19,688 bases of DNA from G020354785 sp965602045 (GCA_965602045.1 CBFCXR010000032.1:1-19688); one strand, 5' to 3'. Positions 1 through 8,762 are shown, numbered from the stretch's first letter. Notes: generated by a model not told the origin, from the letters alone. Numbers and translations: made by a program.

Positions 1-355
1 CTTTGTTGAAATTATTAACAGCCTTATAATATTTCTTTTTTGCTATATTAATTAAGCCCTGTAAATAGTAAAACTCAGTTTCAGCAGGAAATTTTTTAAT
101 CGCTTCGTCTACCAACCTTGATGCTTCCTTGATATCATTCATCTGATAATAAATGTTAATTCTTTTCTGTAATGCTTTAATATTATCCGGATATTGTATC
201 AGGGCACGATCGACTTTTTCTAAGGATTTTTCAAAATCGGAGTTTTCCAATGCTTTATCTGCTTCCTCCAAAAGAATATCTATTCTGGAGCTTTCTTGTG
301 TTAAAGCTGTTAGGCAAGCCGTAAATATAATCAGGACTATTAAGAATGCTTTCAT
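1..355 (-). CDS. Exported TPR-repeat protein, N-terminal part (cut by window edge)
   Basis: The minus-strand frame opens with ATG at 355 and stays open to the window edge, giving 118 visible residues. The first 18-20 residues (MKAFLIVLIIFTACLTAL) form a hydrophobic signal peptide; Cys14 could be a lipoprotein cysteine, but the residue at -3 is Phe, so simple signal peptidase I cleavage is as likely. After it come helix pairs with TPR spacing: DFEKSLEKVDRALIQYPDN, then NDIKEASRLVDEAIKKFPAE, then YYLQGLINIAKKKYYKAV, each with the small/aromatic pattern and the Pro-Asn/Pro-Ala turn of tetratricopeptide repeats. TPR proteins act as protein-protein scaffolds; partner and pathway cannot be told from this fragment. 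The gene is divergent from the thioredoxin-like gene at 589. Confidence 0.8.
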   Translation of the reverse strand, partial: MKAFLIVLIIFTACLTALTQESSRIDILLEEADKALENSDFEKSLEKVDRALIQYPDNIKALQKRINIYYQMNDIKEASRLVDEAIKKFPAETEFYYLQGLINIAKKKYYKAVNNFNK

Positions 356-514
356 GTAAAGTATTAAACTACACTATAAAAATAACAATTCTAATATAAA
401 AATTATGATCTAGTATGACAATAATACTAACAGTTATTTTATAAACTTCATAAAATTTTTATACAATTTGAATGAATATATTACTGAAAGTATATTTTCG
501 ATACATAGTTTATT

Positions 515-522
515 TAAATTTG
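515..522 (+). promoter_or_regulatory. Possible Bacteroidota -7 box upstream of the TlpA-like gene
   Basis: TAAATTTG fits the Bacteroidota primary-sigma -7 consensus TAnnTTTG. It lies 67 bases before the GTG at 589. I see no clear TTTG -33 box at the usual 19-21 base spacing, and an 8-base match of this kind can arise by chance in AT-rich DNA. The rest of the 356-588 gap shows nothing else recognisable. Confidence 0.3.
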
Positions 523-588
523 CATCATAAATATAAACCGGATCTCTAGATTTGTTTCTAACTAAATAGTAATATAATAGTTGACGCT

Positions 589-1569
589 GTGAGGTATAAA
601 TCAGCTTTATTCATTTTATCGGTAGTATTCAATACTATTACTCCACAAAATTCTATTTCTGTTAATGGATTGATATTAAATAATAAATTCAAACATGTAT
701 ACCTTGAAGAATTATTAACATCTACAATTGTTGATACTTCTGCAATAGATGAAAACGGAAAATTTTCATTTTCCACATTAATGGACCACCCGGATTATTA
801 TAGATTAAGCTTTGACAAAACCAGTTATGTTATGTTGATACTTCAACCTGGGGAGGAACTAGTGATTGAAATTGATATGAATAACATGGAAGAACCAAAA
901 GTTAACGGATCATCCAATACTGAAAAACTTTACAGCACATTATTTAACTTGAAATCATTTGAAGAAAAGATAAAAGAATACTCTCAGAAAATAAAAGAAG
1001 AGAAGGAAGAGTACCTGAAAAATTTTATTCTGAAAAATTCCCGGTCATTAACTACCCTTTATTTTATTGAGCAATTAGATATGAACAGGCATTTTGATTT
1101 ATATGAACAACTCTCGAATAACTTACTGGAGGCCCACCCGGATAATCAATTTGTTAAGAGTTTTGCACAGAGAGTAAATAAAACAGGGAGCCTTCTGATT
1201 GGAAGAAGTGCACCTGAGATCATTTTACCCGATGAAAAAGGAGAGATTAATACCCTGTCATCACTGAAAGGAAATATTGTGCTTATTGATTTCTGGGCAG
1301 CATGGTGCGGCCCCTGTCGCAAAAATAATCCTCATTTAGTAGAATTATATAACAAGTACAATGAAAAAGGTTTTGAAATATTTAGTGTTTCACTTGACAA
1401 AGATCGTGAATTGTGGATAAGGACAATTAAGGAAGATAAATTAAACTGGACTAATGTTAGTGATCTGAAATTTTGGAACTCAAAGGTTGTATCCCTATAT
1501 GGATTTCAAAGCATCCCATTTACTGTTCTAATTGACAAAAATGGAAGAATAATTGCATCCGGCTCATGA
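589..1569 (+). CDS. TlpA-like thiol-disulfide oxidoreductase with N-terminal DUF4369, apparently frameshifted at its C-terminus
   Basis: The 326-residue frame starts at GTG 589; the in-frame TAA at 559 leaves no upstream ATG. Residues 1-20 are a weak signal peptide. Residues about 22-115 match DUF4369, the beta domain found before thioredoxin domains in Bacteroidota. The C-terminal AhpC/TSA-thioredoxin domain has the redox motif WCGPC (Cys240, Cys243) after VLIDFWAA, and the cis-proline loop SIPF (Pro310). Such proteins reduce or isomerise disulfides of exported proteins in the periplasm. The frame stops at GRIIASGS, before the last helix of the thioredoxin fold. In another frame the DNA encodes LMTFFQSPATKLKELLN followed by TAA at 1614, which is the expected ending. 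Restoring it needs one extra base (or two fewer) near 1558-1565, giving about 342 residues. This is either a sequencing/assembly error or a real truncation. Confidence 0.85.
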   Translation: MRYKSALFILSVVFNTITPQNSISVNGLILNNKFKHVYLEELLTSTIVDTSAIDENGKFSFSTLMDHPDYYRLSFDKTSYVMLILQPGEELVIEIDMNNMEEPKVNGSSNTEKLYSTLFNLKSFEEKIKEYSQKIKEEKEEYLKNFILKNSRSLTTLYFIEQLDMNRHFDLYEQLSNNLLEAHPDNQFVKSFAQRVNKTGSLLIGRSAPEIILPDEKGEINTLSSLKGNIVLIDFWAAWCGPCRKNNPHLVELYNKYNEKGFEIFSVSLDKDRELWIRTIKEDKLNWTNVSDLKFWNSKVVSLYGFQSIPFTVLIDKNGRIIASGS

Positions 1570-1616
1570 CATTTTTTCAAAGCCCGGCAACAAAATTAAA
1601 GGAATTACTGAACTAA
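1563..1616 (+). other. Out-of-frame C-terminal helix of the TlpA-like protein
   Basis: Read from CTC at 1563, this segment encodes LMTFFQSPATKLKELLN and stops at TAA 1614-1616. KLKELLN is a typical end for a TlpA-family protein. It ends 23 bases before the convergent gene at 1640, so the restored protein would fit between its neighbours. The preceding gene's own frame stops at 1567-1569 inside this segment. Confidence 0.5.
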
Positions 1617-1639
1617 AAAATATACCCGGAAATAGATTA

Positions 1640-2488
1640 TTACTTCTTAGCCAGTTTTTTCAAATCATCTTCAAGAAAACCATCGGGATGTTTGTTATCT
1701 ATCTTGTGATAGTTAAAGTAATAAAAATTTGCATCACCTGCCCCAATAATTACCTTGTAACATCTTGCATTTAATTTTGTTCCTTCCGGCCCGACCTTAT
1801 GCAGGAAAACAACATTTTTATCCCGGTCTTTTATAACTTGTTCAATTTCTTCTTTTGTTACAATCCTGAACTTGTAGGGATAATTTTTCTTTATTCTTGC
1901 TGCTGAATTAATTTCTTTTGCGAGCTCATTTTCAAGTATATATAGAGTTTTAGTTTTAATATCTTTTATATTATCGTTATAATGTTTGAATACATTTGCT
2001 GATACAATTTCCGGACGTTCTTGGATAAGTTTCGCATGGTTTTGTATAAAACGAACCAGAATACCCAGTTTGTACCCGTAATTTTCTTCTTCAACATTAT
2101 AATATGCAACAGGTACAGATGCAATATCAGGCATTTGATTCATTCGAAAATAATCTCCACCCAGTGATAAATGTATAAACCTGTATTTAGCATCTGTTTT
2201 ATCATGTTCAAAACTAACCTGGGTCATATATAAAAAAGAATATTTCGGGTCAAATCTCTTTTCTTCAAACTCTTTGAATGAGATGAAATCATAGTCTGTT
2301 ATTTCCCATTCCTGCTTCATCACAGTTTTGATAACATAATTATATTCCAAAAGTGGATTATTGGGAAGAACAACAAGTGTTTTGGTGGTAAAAAATGCAT
2401 TAATATCTTCTCTGGTAGGGATATAATCCTGTGAAGATACTGATATGGCTAAATTAGCCGCCAGTAATATTAAGATTGTCTTTTTCAT
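1640..2488 (-). CDS. Exported protein of unknown function (282 aa)
   Basis: I do not recognise a named domain. The frame is open back to 2608, but the start is placed at ATG 2488, because MKKTILILLAANLAISVSS followed by QDY is a clean signal peptide with the Gln-after-cleavage pattern common in Bacteroidota; the 40 residues before it are basic and lack any such feature. The mature protein is mixed alpha/beta and rich in Asp, Lys, Tyr and Phe, with no cysteine pair and no transmembrane helix. It begins with a TKTLVVLPNNPLLEYNYVIK segment and has a repeat-free C-terminal basic tail (DDLKKLAKK). A periplasmic or surface location is inferred. It lies 177 bases downstream of another exported protein on the same strand, and converges on the TlpA-like gene. 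Confidence 0.8.
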   Translation of the reverse strand: MKKTILILLAANLAISVSSQDYIPTREDINAFFTTKTLVVLPNNPLLEYNYVIKTVMKQEWEITDYDFISFKEFEEKRFDPKYSFLYMTQVSFEHDKTDAKYRFIHLSLGGDYFRMNQMPDIASVPVAYYNVEEENYGYKLGILVRFIQNHAKLIQERPEIVSANVFKHYNDNIKDIKTKTLYILENELAKEINSAARIKKNYPYKFRIVTKEEIEQVIKDRDKNVVFLHKVGPEGTKLNARCYKVIIGAGDANFYYFNYHKIDNKHPDGFLEDDLKKLAKK

Positions 2489-2665
2489 ACCTGTAAATTT
2501 TAATTTTAAATGTTCGTATGGAACATACAAGGGTGTCCCAAATGCCTTTCTTTTGTCTTTCTGAGTGAAAGGAAGAATCTGCAACATTTTGGTTCTGAGA
2601 TTCTTCACTATTATTCAGAATGGCAATTATTTAATTATTCAAGCTTATAGGTCAGCCCCAATGTT

Positions 2666-3349
2666 TCATGGCTCGTTATTATTAGAAAAATATAATGGAT
2701 TTCTTTCATTGAATTTTCTTACATATAGAAATTTTAACTGTTTTTTCTTTCTATTTCTGAGTGTAACATATTCATCATGTAATTCCGGATCTCTCATAAG
2801 CAAGACTTCCACACTGGCAACATCATATTCCAAAACTTTACCGGTTTGAAAGTCCAGTAAATATTGACGCATTTCTGTTGTTGTATTTCCGCCGGGTCTT
2901 CCTCCATAAGGATAATAACGATAGTCGTAATATGAATAAGGATAATAATTGTTGTTATAAGTGGTGTGATTAGCTACAAAATGACAAATACTCCCAACTA
3001 TTGTGATTCTGTAAAATCCATTATTTATTCTGATGTATAGAATTCCATTTCGTGAATAACCCCAGATTTTCTTAGTTGGTATTTTCTGTTTCATTCCGAA
3101 ATTATCATAGTAGTATATTTCTTTAAGTTCTAAAACCCTGTTAAAAAACAATTGATCATCGTATCCAACTGAAGTTAGTATTCTTGATTTTGGCACAGGA
3201 CTGTTCTTCTTAACTTGCTCAAAATTCGCAAAAATGCCTTCATTGAATTTAAACTGGGGAGTATATTTTAAAGTATTGGACGAATCAGTTTGACCAAATA
3301 AAAAAGAATTAATAAAAAAAAATATTATTAAACTGTTAGTATAATGCAT
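2666..3349 (-). CDS. Exported tyrosine-rich protein of unknown function (227 aa)
   Basis: ATG at 3349 opens a signal peptide (MHYTNSLIIFFFINSFLFG, then QTD). The mature part has a region around KIWGYSRNGILYIRINNGFYRI and SICHFVANHTTY that reads as a beta-rich core, followed at about residues 130-150 by a low-complexity Tyr/Asn/Pro/Gly loop (NNNYYPYSYYDYRYYPYGG). The charged C-terminus runs through VEVLLMRDPELHDEYVTL and RKKKQLKFLYVRKFNERNP. I know this architecture only from unnamed Bacteroidota proteins and assign no function. The gene precedes the exported protein at 1640-2488 and may be co-transcribed with it. It is divergent from the hybrid kinase at 3577, with 227 bases between. Confidence 0.78.
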   Translation of the reverse strand: MHYTNSLIIFFFINSFLFGQTDSSNTLKYTPQFKFNEGIFANFEQVKKNSPVPKSRILTSVGYDDQLFFNRVLELKEIYYYDNFGMKQKIPTKKIWGYSRNGILYIRINNGFYRITIVGSICHFVANHTTYNNNYYPYSYYDYRYYPYGGRPGGNTTTEMRQYLLDFQTGKVLEYDVASVEVLLMRDPELHDEYVTLRNRKKKQLKFLYVRKFNERNPLYFSNNNEP

Positions 3350-3382
3350 TTCTTTATGAGTGAACCGTACGTAGTCTTATAA

Positions 3383-3390
3383 CAAATTTA
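3383..3390 (-). promoter_or_regulatory. Possible -7 box for the minus-strand exported-protein genes
   Basis: On the minus strand this reads TAAATTTG, a match to TAnnTTTG, 34 bases upstream of the ATG at 3349. No TTTG is found at the right distance upstream, so support is limited to the -7 box and its placement. Confidence 0.3.
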
Positions 3391-3438
3391 CTTTTTTATT
3401 TATAAACCCTAAAGTAATAACGACAATAATAACAAATA

Positions 3439-3446
3439 TATTTTTG
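3439..3446 (+). promoter_or_regulatory. Possible -7 box for the hybrid kinase gene
   Basis: TATTTTTG matches TAnnTTTG in the divergent intergenic region, 130 bases before the ATG at 3577. No -33 box is evident. The remaining leader is very AT-rich, without a recognisable hairpin. Confidence 0.2.
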
Positions 3447-3576
3447 GGATGAGATTATTTTTCAATTATTAATCTTTATATGTGTTATTAATACTATTTT
3501 CATTCAAATATTTTAACTAAATTTATATTATATTAAAAAAATCATGCTTAATTATTAATAAGTAGAAATTGAAATA

Positions 3577-5334
3577 ATGAGATGGATAAAAAATCTGATA
3601 GATTCATATACCAGTAAGTTTTTCAATAGCTTAGAGATAAATATAGTAAACAAGATAATACTTATCTATTTTATTAGTGTGATATCTTTTATTGCTTTTA
3701 TTGTTTTTGGTATTATTGCAGTTTTAAACACATATTATATTTTTTCAATACTTCTTTTTTCCATATTAATAATTATTATATTAAACTTCTTTTATTTAAA
3801 AAGAACGTGGAAACATAATCTATGTGGTTATATACTGATTTATTCGGTTAGTGCAGTCTTTTTGATATTACTTTTAACAGGAGGAACATATGGTACAGGT
3901 TATTTATGGTTATATTGCTATCCTGTACTGGTAATATCAATACTGGGTTCTAAAAAAGGAGGATATTTTTCAATTGGATTTTTCCTGGCTAGCCTTGCAA
4001 TTATGATAACTCATAAATACCTGCTGGTAAATATTGAGTATGATATAACTTTCGCTGTAAGATTTCTGAGTACATATATAATAATTTTTTTGATAGTGTA
4101 TTTTTATGAGTTCCAGAGGAATTATAATTATAATAGGCTGGTTAGATCAATACTTAATATTAAGGAAGAAATTAATAAGAAAGATGATTTTATCTCTAAA
4201 CTATCACATCAGATAAGAACCCCTCTTAATAATATTACTATTATTTCAAACCTGGTAGACAGAAACAAACTTGACTCTAAACAAAGAGATTTGTTTGATA
4301 CTATAATTGCATCGTCAAATAACCTGGTTAATATAGTTAACAATATTGCTAAGGTCTCAAATATAAAATTAGTAGATGAAGTTGTTACAAAAGTGAAATT
4401 TAATTTGTATGAAACCGTTAACAACACGCTAATATTATTTAGGGATCAATATGGAAGTAAGTTAAATCTTAACTTCACATTTTCAAAGAGAATAAAAAAT
4501 ATATTGATAGGTGATCCTATTCGAATTAAGCAATTATTCATGAATATTATTGAAACTGTTATTAAAGTTCATAGTGAGAAAAGAATAATAATTGACATAG
4601 AAATTGATATTAGAAAAGAAACTGAAAAAAAAGTAGAATTATTATTTAATATAAAACTTCCTTTATTATCTCTCCTCAAAGATGATTATGGTAATTACTA
4701 TGTTCAATCTGACAAGAAACAGATAGATACTGAAACAAATGAAATTATTGACAAGTATTTAGACTTTATTATAGCTAGAAGAATTATAGCTGCTCAAAAC
4801 GGGGAACTGGAAGTTAATAATGATAAAAAACAAACCATAATTTCATTCTTACTTAAATTTAATAAGGACATTGAAAAAGCGGAATTACTTAAAAAAGAAG
4901 AGGTTAACATAGATGCTAAGGATTTATTAAAAACTCATAAGAAGGTTGATTTAAAAGATTCAAACGTACTGTTAGTGGAAGATAATGCTGTAAACCAAAA
5001 GATTATTTTATTAAGTTTGAAAAACAACGTTAGGAATATTGATGTTGCAAACAATGGCAAGGAGGCATTGGATAAGTTTGGTAAATCAAAGTATAATTTA
5101 ATATTAATGGATATACAAATGCCCATAATGAACGGTATTATAGCAACAAAAAAAATCAGGGAACTGGAGTTAAGTACAAATACTCAAACACCTATTATTG
5201 CTATCACTGCAAATGCTCTGTCAGGAGACAGAGAGGCATGTATCGCTTCAGGAATGAATGATTATATAAGTAAACCGTTCCAGGCGGAAGTACTAATTCA
5301 GAAAATGAGAATACTACTCGAAAAAGATTTCTAG
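3577..5334 (+). CDS. Membrane hybrid histidine kinase with degenerate ATPase domain and intact receiver
   Basis: Residues 25-178 hold about six transmembrane helices with short loops. A linker helix leads to a HisKA domain with a good H box, KLSHQIRTPLNNI (His211). The following ATPase-like domain starts normally (GDPIRIKQLFMN, residues 312-323) but lacks the ATP-binding signatures: the second Asn of the N box is Thr327 (NIIETVIK in place of NLLSNAIK), the DTGxG position near 359-364 reads IKLPLL, and the glycine-rich G2 box reads YLDFIIARR (394-402). The C-terminal receiver (about 463-583) is complete: acidic pair Glu468/Asp469, phospho-acceptor Asp512 in LMDIQMP, ITANA, and Lys566 in SKPF. 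So autophosphorylation is doubtful, while the receiver should accept phosphate. Possible roles are a phosphorelay intermediate, a phosphatase or an allosteric partner. It converges on the SpoIIE-type gene, 105 bases away. Confidence 0.88.
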   Translation: MRWIKNLIDSYTSKFFNSLEINIVNKIILIYFISVISFIAFIVFGIIAVLNTYYIFSILLFSILIIIILNFFYLKRTWKHNLCGYILIYSVSAVFLILLLTGGTYGTGYLWLYCYPVLVISILGSKKGGYFSIGFFLASLAIMITHKYLLVNIEYDITFAVRFLSTYIIIFLIVYFYEFQRNYNYNRLVRSILNIKEEINKKDDFISKLSHQIRTPLNNITIISNLVDRNKLDSKQRDLFDTIIASSNNLVNIVNNIAKVSNIKLVDEVVTKVKFNLYETVNNTLILFRDQYGSKLNLNFTFSKRIKNILIGDPIRIKQLFMNIIETVIKVHSEKRIIIDIEIDIRKETEKKVELLFNIKLPLLSLLKDDYGNYYVQSDKKQIDTETNEIIDKYLDFIIARRIIAAQNGELEVNNDKKQTIISFLLKFNKDIEKAELLKKEEVNIDAKDLLKTHKKVDLKDSNVLLVEDNAVNQKIILLSLKNNVRNIDVANNGKEALDKFGKSKYNLILMDIQMPIMNGIIATKKIRELELSTNTQTPIIAITANALSGDREACIASGMNDYISKPFQAEVLIQKMRILLEKDF

Positions 5335-5439
5335 GAACATTAATGTCATCCTTCATCATAGATCAAAGATTGGCTTTCTTAACGTTATTGATAATCAATG
5401 ATTTATTAGTCTTGCGAATATCCTTATTTTAACATTATT

Positions 5440-8400
5440 CTATTCCGAATTGATTTTGAAACCTATTACTAGTATGTCATCTACCTGTTCAAGGTCACCT
5501 TTCCATTTTAAGATGCTATTTTCAAGGTATTCATGTTGTTTTGACATAGGTAATTGATGAATTGTCAGCAGAAGGTGCCTGAATCTTCGGTACTTAAGCT
5601 TCTTACCTTCAGGTCCGCCAAATTGGTCAGCATAACCGTCGGAAAATATATAAATTATATCTCCATTTTCTATTGGAATTGTATGATTTTTGAACCCATA
5701 TGATTTAAAGTCCTCACTTTTATCAAGGCCTACTGAAAATCTGTCGCCTTTAAATTCATGTATTTTGTTATCCCTGATTAAATACATCGGATTTAATGCC
5801 CCGGCAAATTCAAGTACCATTTTTTTCCTGTTGAAAGAACAAAAAGCTATATCCATCCCGTCTCTAAGGTTCATATTTTCAACATCCTGAAAAATCTTTT
5901 GAAAATCAGCATTAAGATGTGCTAATATTTGAGACGGCTGTTTAATCCTCTCAATATTTGTAATATTTCTAAAAAGTTCAAAACCAATTATCGACATAAA
6001 AGCCCCGGGAACTCCATGTCCGGTACAATCAATAGCAGCTATGAATGCTCTGTCACCAGTTTTGTTTATCCAGTAGAAATCTCCACTGACAATATCTTTT
6101 GGGATATGCAAAATAAAGGAATCAGGGAAAATGGATTTAAATAATTTACGAGGCGGCATTAATGCGGATTGTATTCGTTTTGCATAATTAATACTATCCA
6201 TAATATTCTTGTTTTTTAATGCAAGCTCTTCTTTTTGATCTAAAATCTTTTTTGCATTGCTTTCTCTTTCTTTGTTTTCTATCCTTAATTTATTAATTTT
6301 TTTATAACGGTATATTGAGAATAATAAAATGAGTAATACTAAAGTTCCTGAGTATAAAAACAATGCCTTATTTGATCTCCATATTGGGGCCATAATAATA
6401 ATTTTCAATGACTTACCCTTATTATTCCATGTCAGATCATTATTTGAACCCTTAACCTGAAAATTATATTTACCGGGAGAAAGATTTGTAATATTTACAA
6501 AGTTTTTGTTTCCATTATTAATCCATTTTGGATTACCACCTGCTTTATATATTGCATATTTATATTGGTTTTTTCCGGGGAATATAAAATCAAGAGCCGA
6601 AAATTCAATTGTGATATATTTTCCTGTTGATAAAATAAATGAATCTAAAACTTCCCTATAAATATTATAAATACTATCTCTGTATAAATATTTTATTTTT
6701 GTAATCTCAACTTGAGGTGCATTTGAATTTGTAGTAAAAGAATCAGGGTAAAATGAGCTGAAGCCATGAATACCACCAAAAAATATTTCTCCATAAATGT
6801 TTTTGAAATAAGCTCCCCGGTTAAACTCATTATTTAATATACCTTCTGTAGTATTATAATTCCTGAATGTCTTGTTAATATTATCATACTTAATGATTTC
6901 CTTATCGGTGCTCAGCCATAAATTACGATTATTGTCTTCAACAATAGCATAAATATTTTTAAATGCCAGGCCCTCCGTTTTAGTAAATTTCTTACATTTT
7001 TCTGCAGATTGATTAATCATTGTTAATCCTTCAGAAGTACCAACCCATAATAAATTTTTTGAATCGAGATATAAGGAATAAACTGAATTACTATTAAGCC
7101 TGTGTTTTTTATTACTTGCACTGGCTGAGTAGCATACAAATTTATTGCTTGCAGGATTAAAACAAATCAATCCTTTATTTGTGCCAAGCCACAAATTATT
7201 TTCACCGTTAATTTCAATTACAAATATTTCATTAAGATTTAAACTTTGCTGGTTATTAGTGATTTCATGAAAGCTTATAAATTTATTTGTGTTAAGATTT
7301 AATGAGTATAATCCTTGATTAGTAGCGAACCAAAGGTTTTTTAATGAGTCTTCAGATATATCATAAATGCATTTGTCCTGGAGTTTATTACAATTATCAG
7401 AAGGAAATTTGCTGCATAAATTTTCAAAACATTTCTTAACAGGGTTATGGAAATTTACACCGTTATCTGTGCCAAGATATATGTTACCTTCACTATCCTC
7501 AAATATTACAAATACTTTATTACTGTTAATTCTATTTTTTATGATGCTGGTATGTTTATTATAGTTAATTACCTCTCCATTTCTCCTGTTAATGATATTC
7601 AGACCATTATTACCAGTTCCGATCCACAGAAATCCATATTTATCTTCATAAATTGATTTAACATTTTCGTCTTTTAGGCCAGGTATATTTTTTTTATTAT
7701 AATTTTTAAATTTAATGGCATCTTTGTTAAGTTTTATTAATCCGTGGGAAGTCCCAATCCACTGTAATATTGGTGAAACAGTATTAATGGAAGTAACATA
7801 TATACCACCAAGATGGTTATCTGAAATAAAATATTTCTCTATTGACTTAAATACTTTTTTTTGTATGTTAAAAATGTATAATCCTAATTCTGTGCCAATA
7901 ATTAAGTTATTAGCATTCCATGCAGCCAGGGAATTAATAGAATTTCCTAATACCGGATTATATAGTGTTAGCTTATTATTATATTTTTCAAAATTTTTCC
8001 GGTTTTTACCAATTTTAAACAATCCATTGTTAGTGCCGATCCATATTTCACCAGTGTGATCCGGGAAGATTGCTTTAACTGAATAACCGGACAGGTTGAA
8101 ATCTGTATTGATGAATCTTTTCTGTTTTTTATTAAAGCAAAACAAACCCATGGAGGAACCTATCCATATATTTTCATCCATATCCTCTTTTAAAGTATAT
8201 AGTGTAAATCCCGGTAAATCGTCTGTTATGACTGGTATTTTATAATGTTTTATTTTATTATTCTGATGATCAAACCTGTCCAGCGTATTTCTGCATAGAA
8301 TCCAGGCAATATTATTGTTATCAATATATATATCATTTATTAGATTACCGGATATGGAATTACTATCAGCAGGATAATTGTAATATGTTTTAAATGTTGA

Positions 8401-8742
8401 GGTTTTAATATTATAGTAATTCAGTCCTTTATGTGTTCCAATCCATATATTTCCATAACAATCGTTAACAAGCGATGTAATAAAATTATCTGAAAGTGAA
8501 TTTGAATCATTAAAAGTTTTTGTGAAGTTTACAAACGAATAGCCATCATATCTATTTAGCCCGCATTGTGTTCCAATCCACAAGAAATTGCGTGTATCCA
8601 ACAGAATATGATTAATGTAATTATGTGTAAGTCCATCAGCTGATGTATATTTTTCTGGTTGAGGATATGATACGGTTAGCCCGGCTTTTTGATTAATAAT
8701 CAGGCACGATAAGACTCCATATTTGAGTATTTTCGTTAACAC
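5440..8742 (-). CDS. Two-propeller (Reg_prop/Y_Y_Y) membrane sensor with C-terminal SpoIIE/PP2C phosphatase
   Basis: The 1100-residue frame starts at GTG 8742; an in-frame stop lies shortly upstream with no ATG between. A short hydrophobic N-terminus probably exports the sensor. Residues 53-665 carry 14 Reg_prop repeats of the type LWIGTxxGLxxxN, enough for two seven-bladed propellers. A Y_Y_Y beta domain follows (about 700-783, with YKYAIYKAG and LSPGKYNFQVKG), then one transmembrane helix (793-812), a coiled coil, and the helix MDSINYAKRIQSALMPP (848). The SpoIIE domain has all metal-binding aspartates: Asp888 (SGDFYW), Asp905 (AIDCTGHG), Asp1035 (SDGYAD) and Asp1088/1089 (VDDILV). The expected role is to sense a periplasmic ligand and dephosphorylate a cytoplasmic phosphoprotein, as in anti-anti-sigma partner switching; the target is not encoded here. 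Sensors with this outer part usually end in a histidine kinase and AraC domain. Confidence 0.92.
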   Translation of the reverse strand: MLTKILKYGVLSCLIINQKAGLTVSYPQPEKYTSADGLTHNYINHILLDTRNFLWIGTQCGLNRYDGYSFVNFTKTFNDSNSLSDNFITSLVNDCYGNIWIGTHKGLNYYNIKTSTFKTYYNYPADSNSISGNLINDIYIDNNNIAWILCRNTLDRFDHQNNKIKHYKIPVITDDLPGFTLYTLKEDMDENIWIGSSMGLFCFNKKQKRFINTDFNLSGYSVKAIFPDHTGEIWIGTNNGLFKIGKNRKNFEKYNNKLTLYNPVLGNSINSLAAWNANNLIIGTELGLYIFNIQKKVFKSIEKYFISDNHLGGIYVTSINTVSPILQWIGTSHGLIKLNKDAIKFKNYNKKNIPGLKDENVKSIYEDKYGFLWIGTGNNGLNIINRRNGEVINYNKHTSIIKNRINSNKVFVIFEDSEGNIYLGTDNGVNFHNPVKKCFENLCSKFPSDNCNKLQDKCIYDISEDSLKNLWFATNQGLYSLNLNTNKFISFHEITNNQQSLNLNEIFVIEINGENNLWLGTNKGLICFNPASNKFVCYSASASNKKHRLNSNSVYSLYLDSKNLLWVGTSEGLTMINQSAEKCKKFTKTEGLAFKNIYAIVEDNNRNLWLSTDKEIIKYDNINKTFRNYNTTEGILNNEFNRGAYFKNIYGEIFFGGIHGFSSFYPDSFTTNSNAPQVEITKIKYLYRDSIYNIYREVLDSFILSTGKYITIEFSALDFIFPGKNQYKYAIYKAGGNPKWINNGNKNFVNITNLSPGKYNFQVKGSNNDLTWNNKGKSLKIIIMAPIWRSNKALFLYSGTLVLLILLFSIYRYKKINKLRIENKERESNAKKILDQKEELALKNKNIMDSINYAKRIQSALMPPRKLFKSIFPDSFILHIPKDIVSGDFYWINKTGDRAFIAAIDCTGHGVPGAFMSIIGFELFRNITNIERIKQPSQILAHLNADFQKIFQDVENMNLRDGMDIAFCSFNRKKMVLEFAGALNPMYLIRDNKIHEFKGDRFSVGLDKSEDFKSYGFKNHTIPIENGDIIYIFSDGYADQFGGPEGKKLKYRRFRHLLLTIHQLPMSKQHEYLENSILKWKGDLEQVDDILVIGFKINSE

Positions 8743-8762
8743 GAGGGAAATATGATTTAATT

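Noticed and set aside
1553..1774. Plus-strand 73-codon frame after the TlpA-like domain
   Set aside because: It would extend into the convergent gene at 1640 and lacks the family ending; the third frame ending at 1616 explains the region better.
2489..2608. 40-residue N-terminal extension of the exported protein at 1640-2488
   Set aside because: The frame is open to an ATG at 2608, but the signal peptide begins at the internal ATG 2488, and the extension is basic and featureless.
2565..2849. 94-codon plus-strand frame
   Set aside because: It lies across the ends of two well-supported minus-strand exported-protein genes, begins MKGRICN with no domain, and is a shadow.
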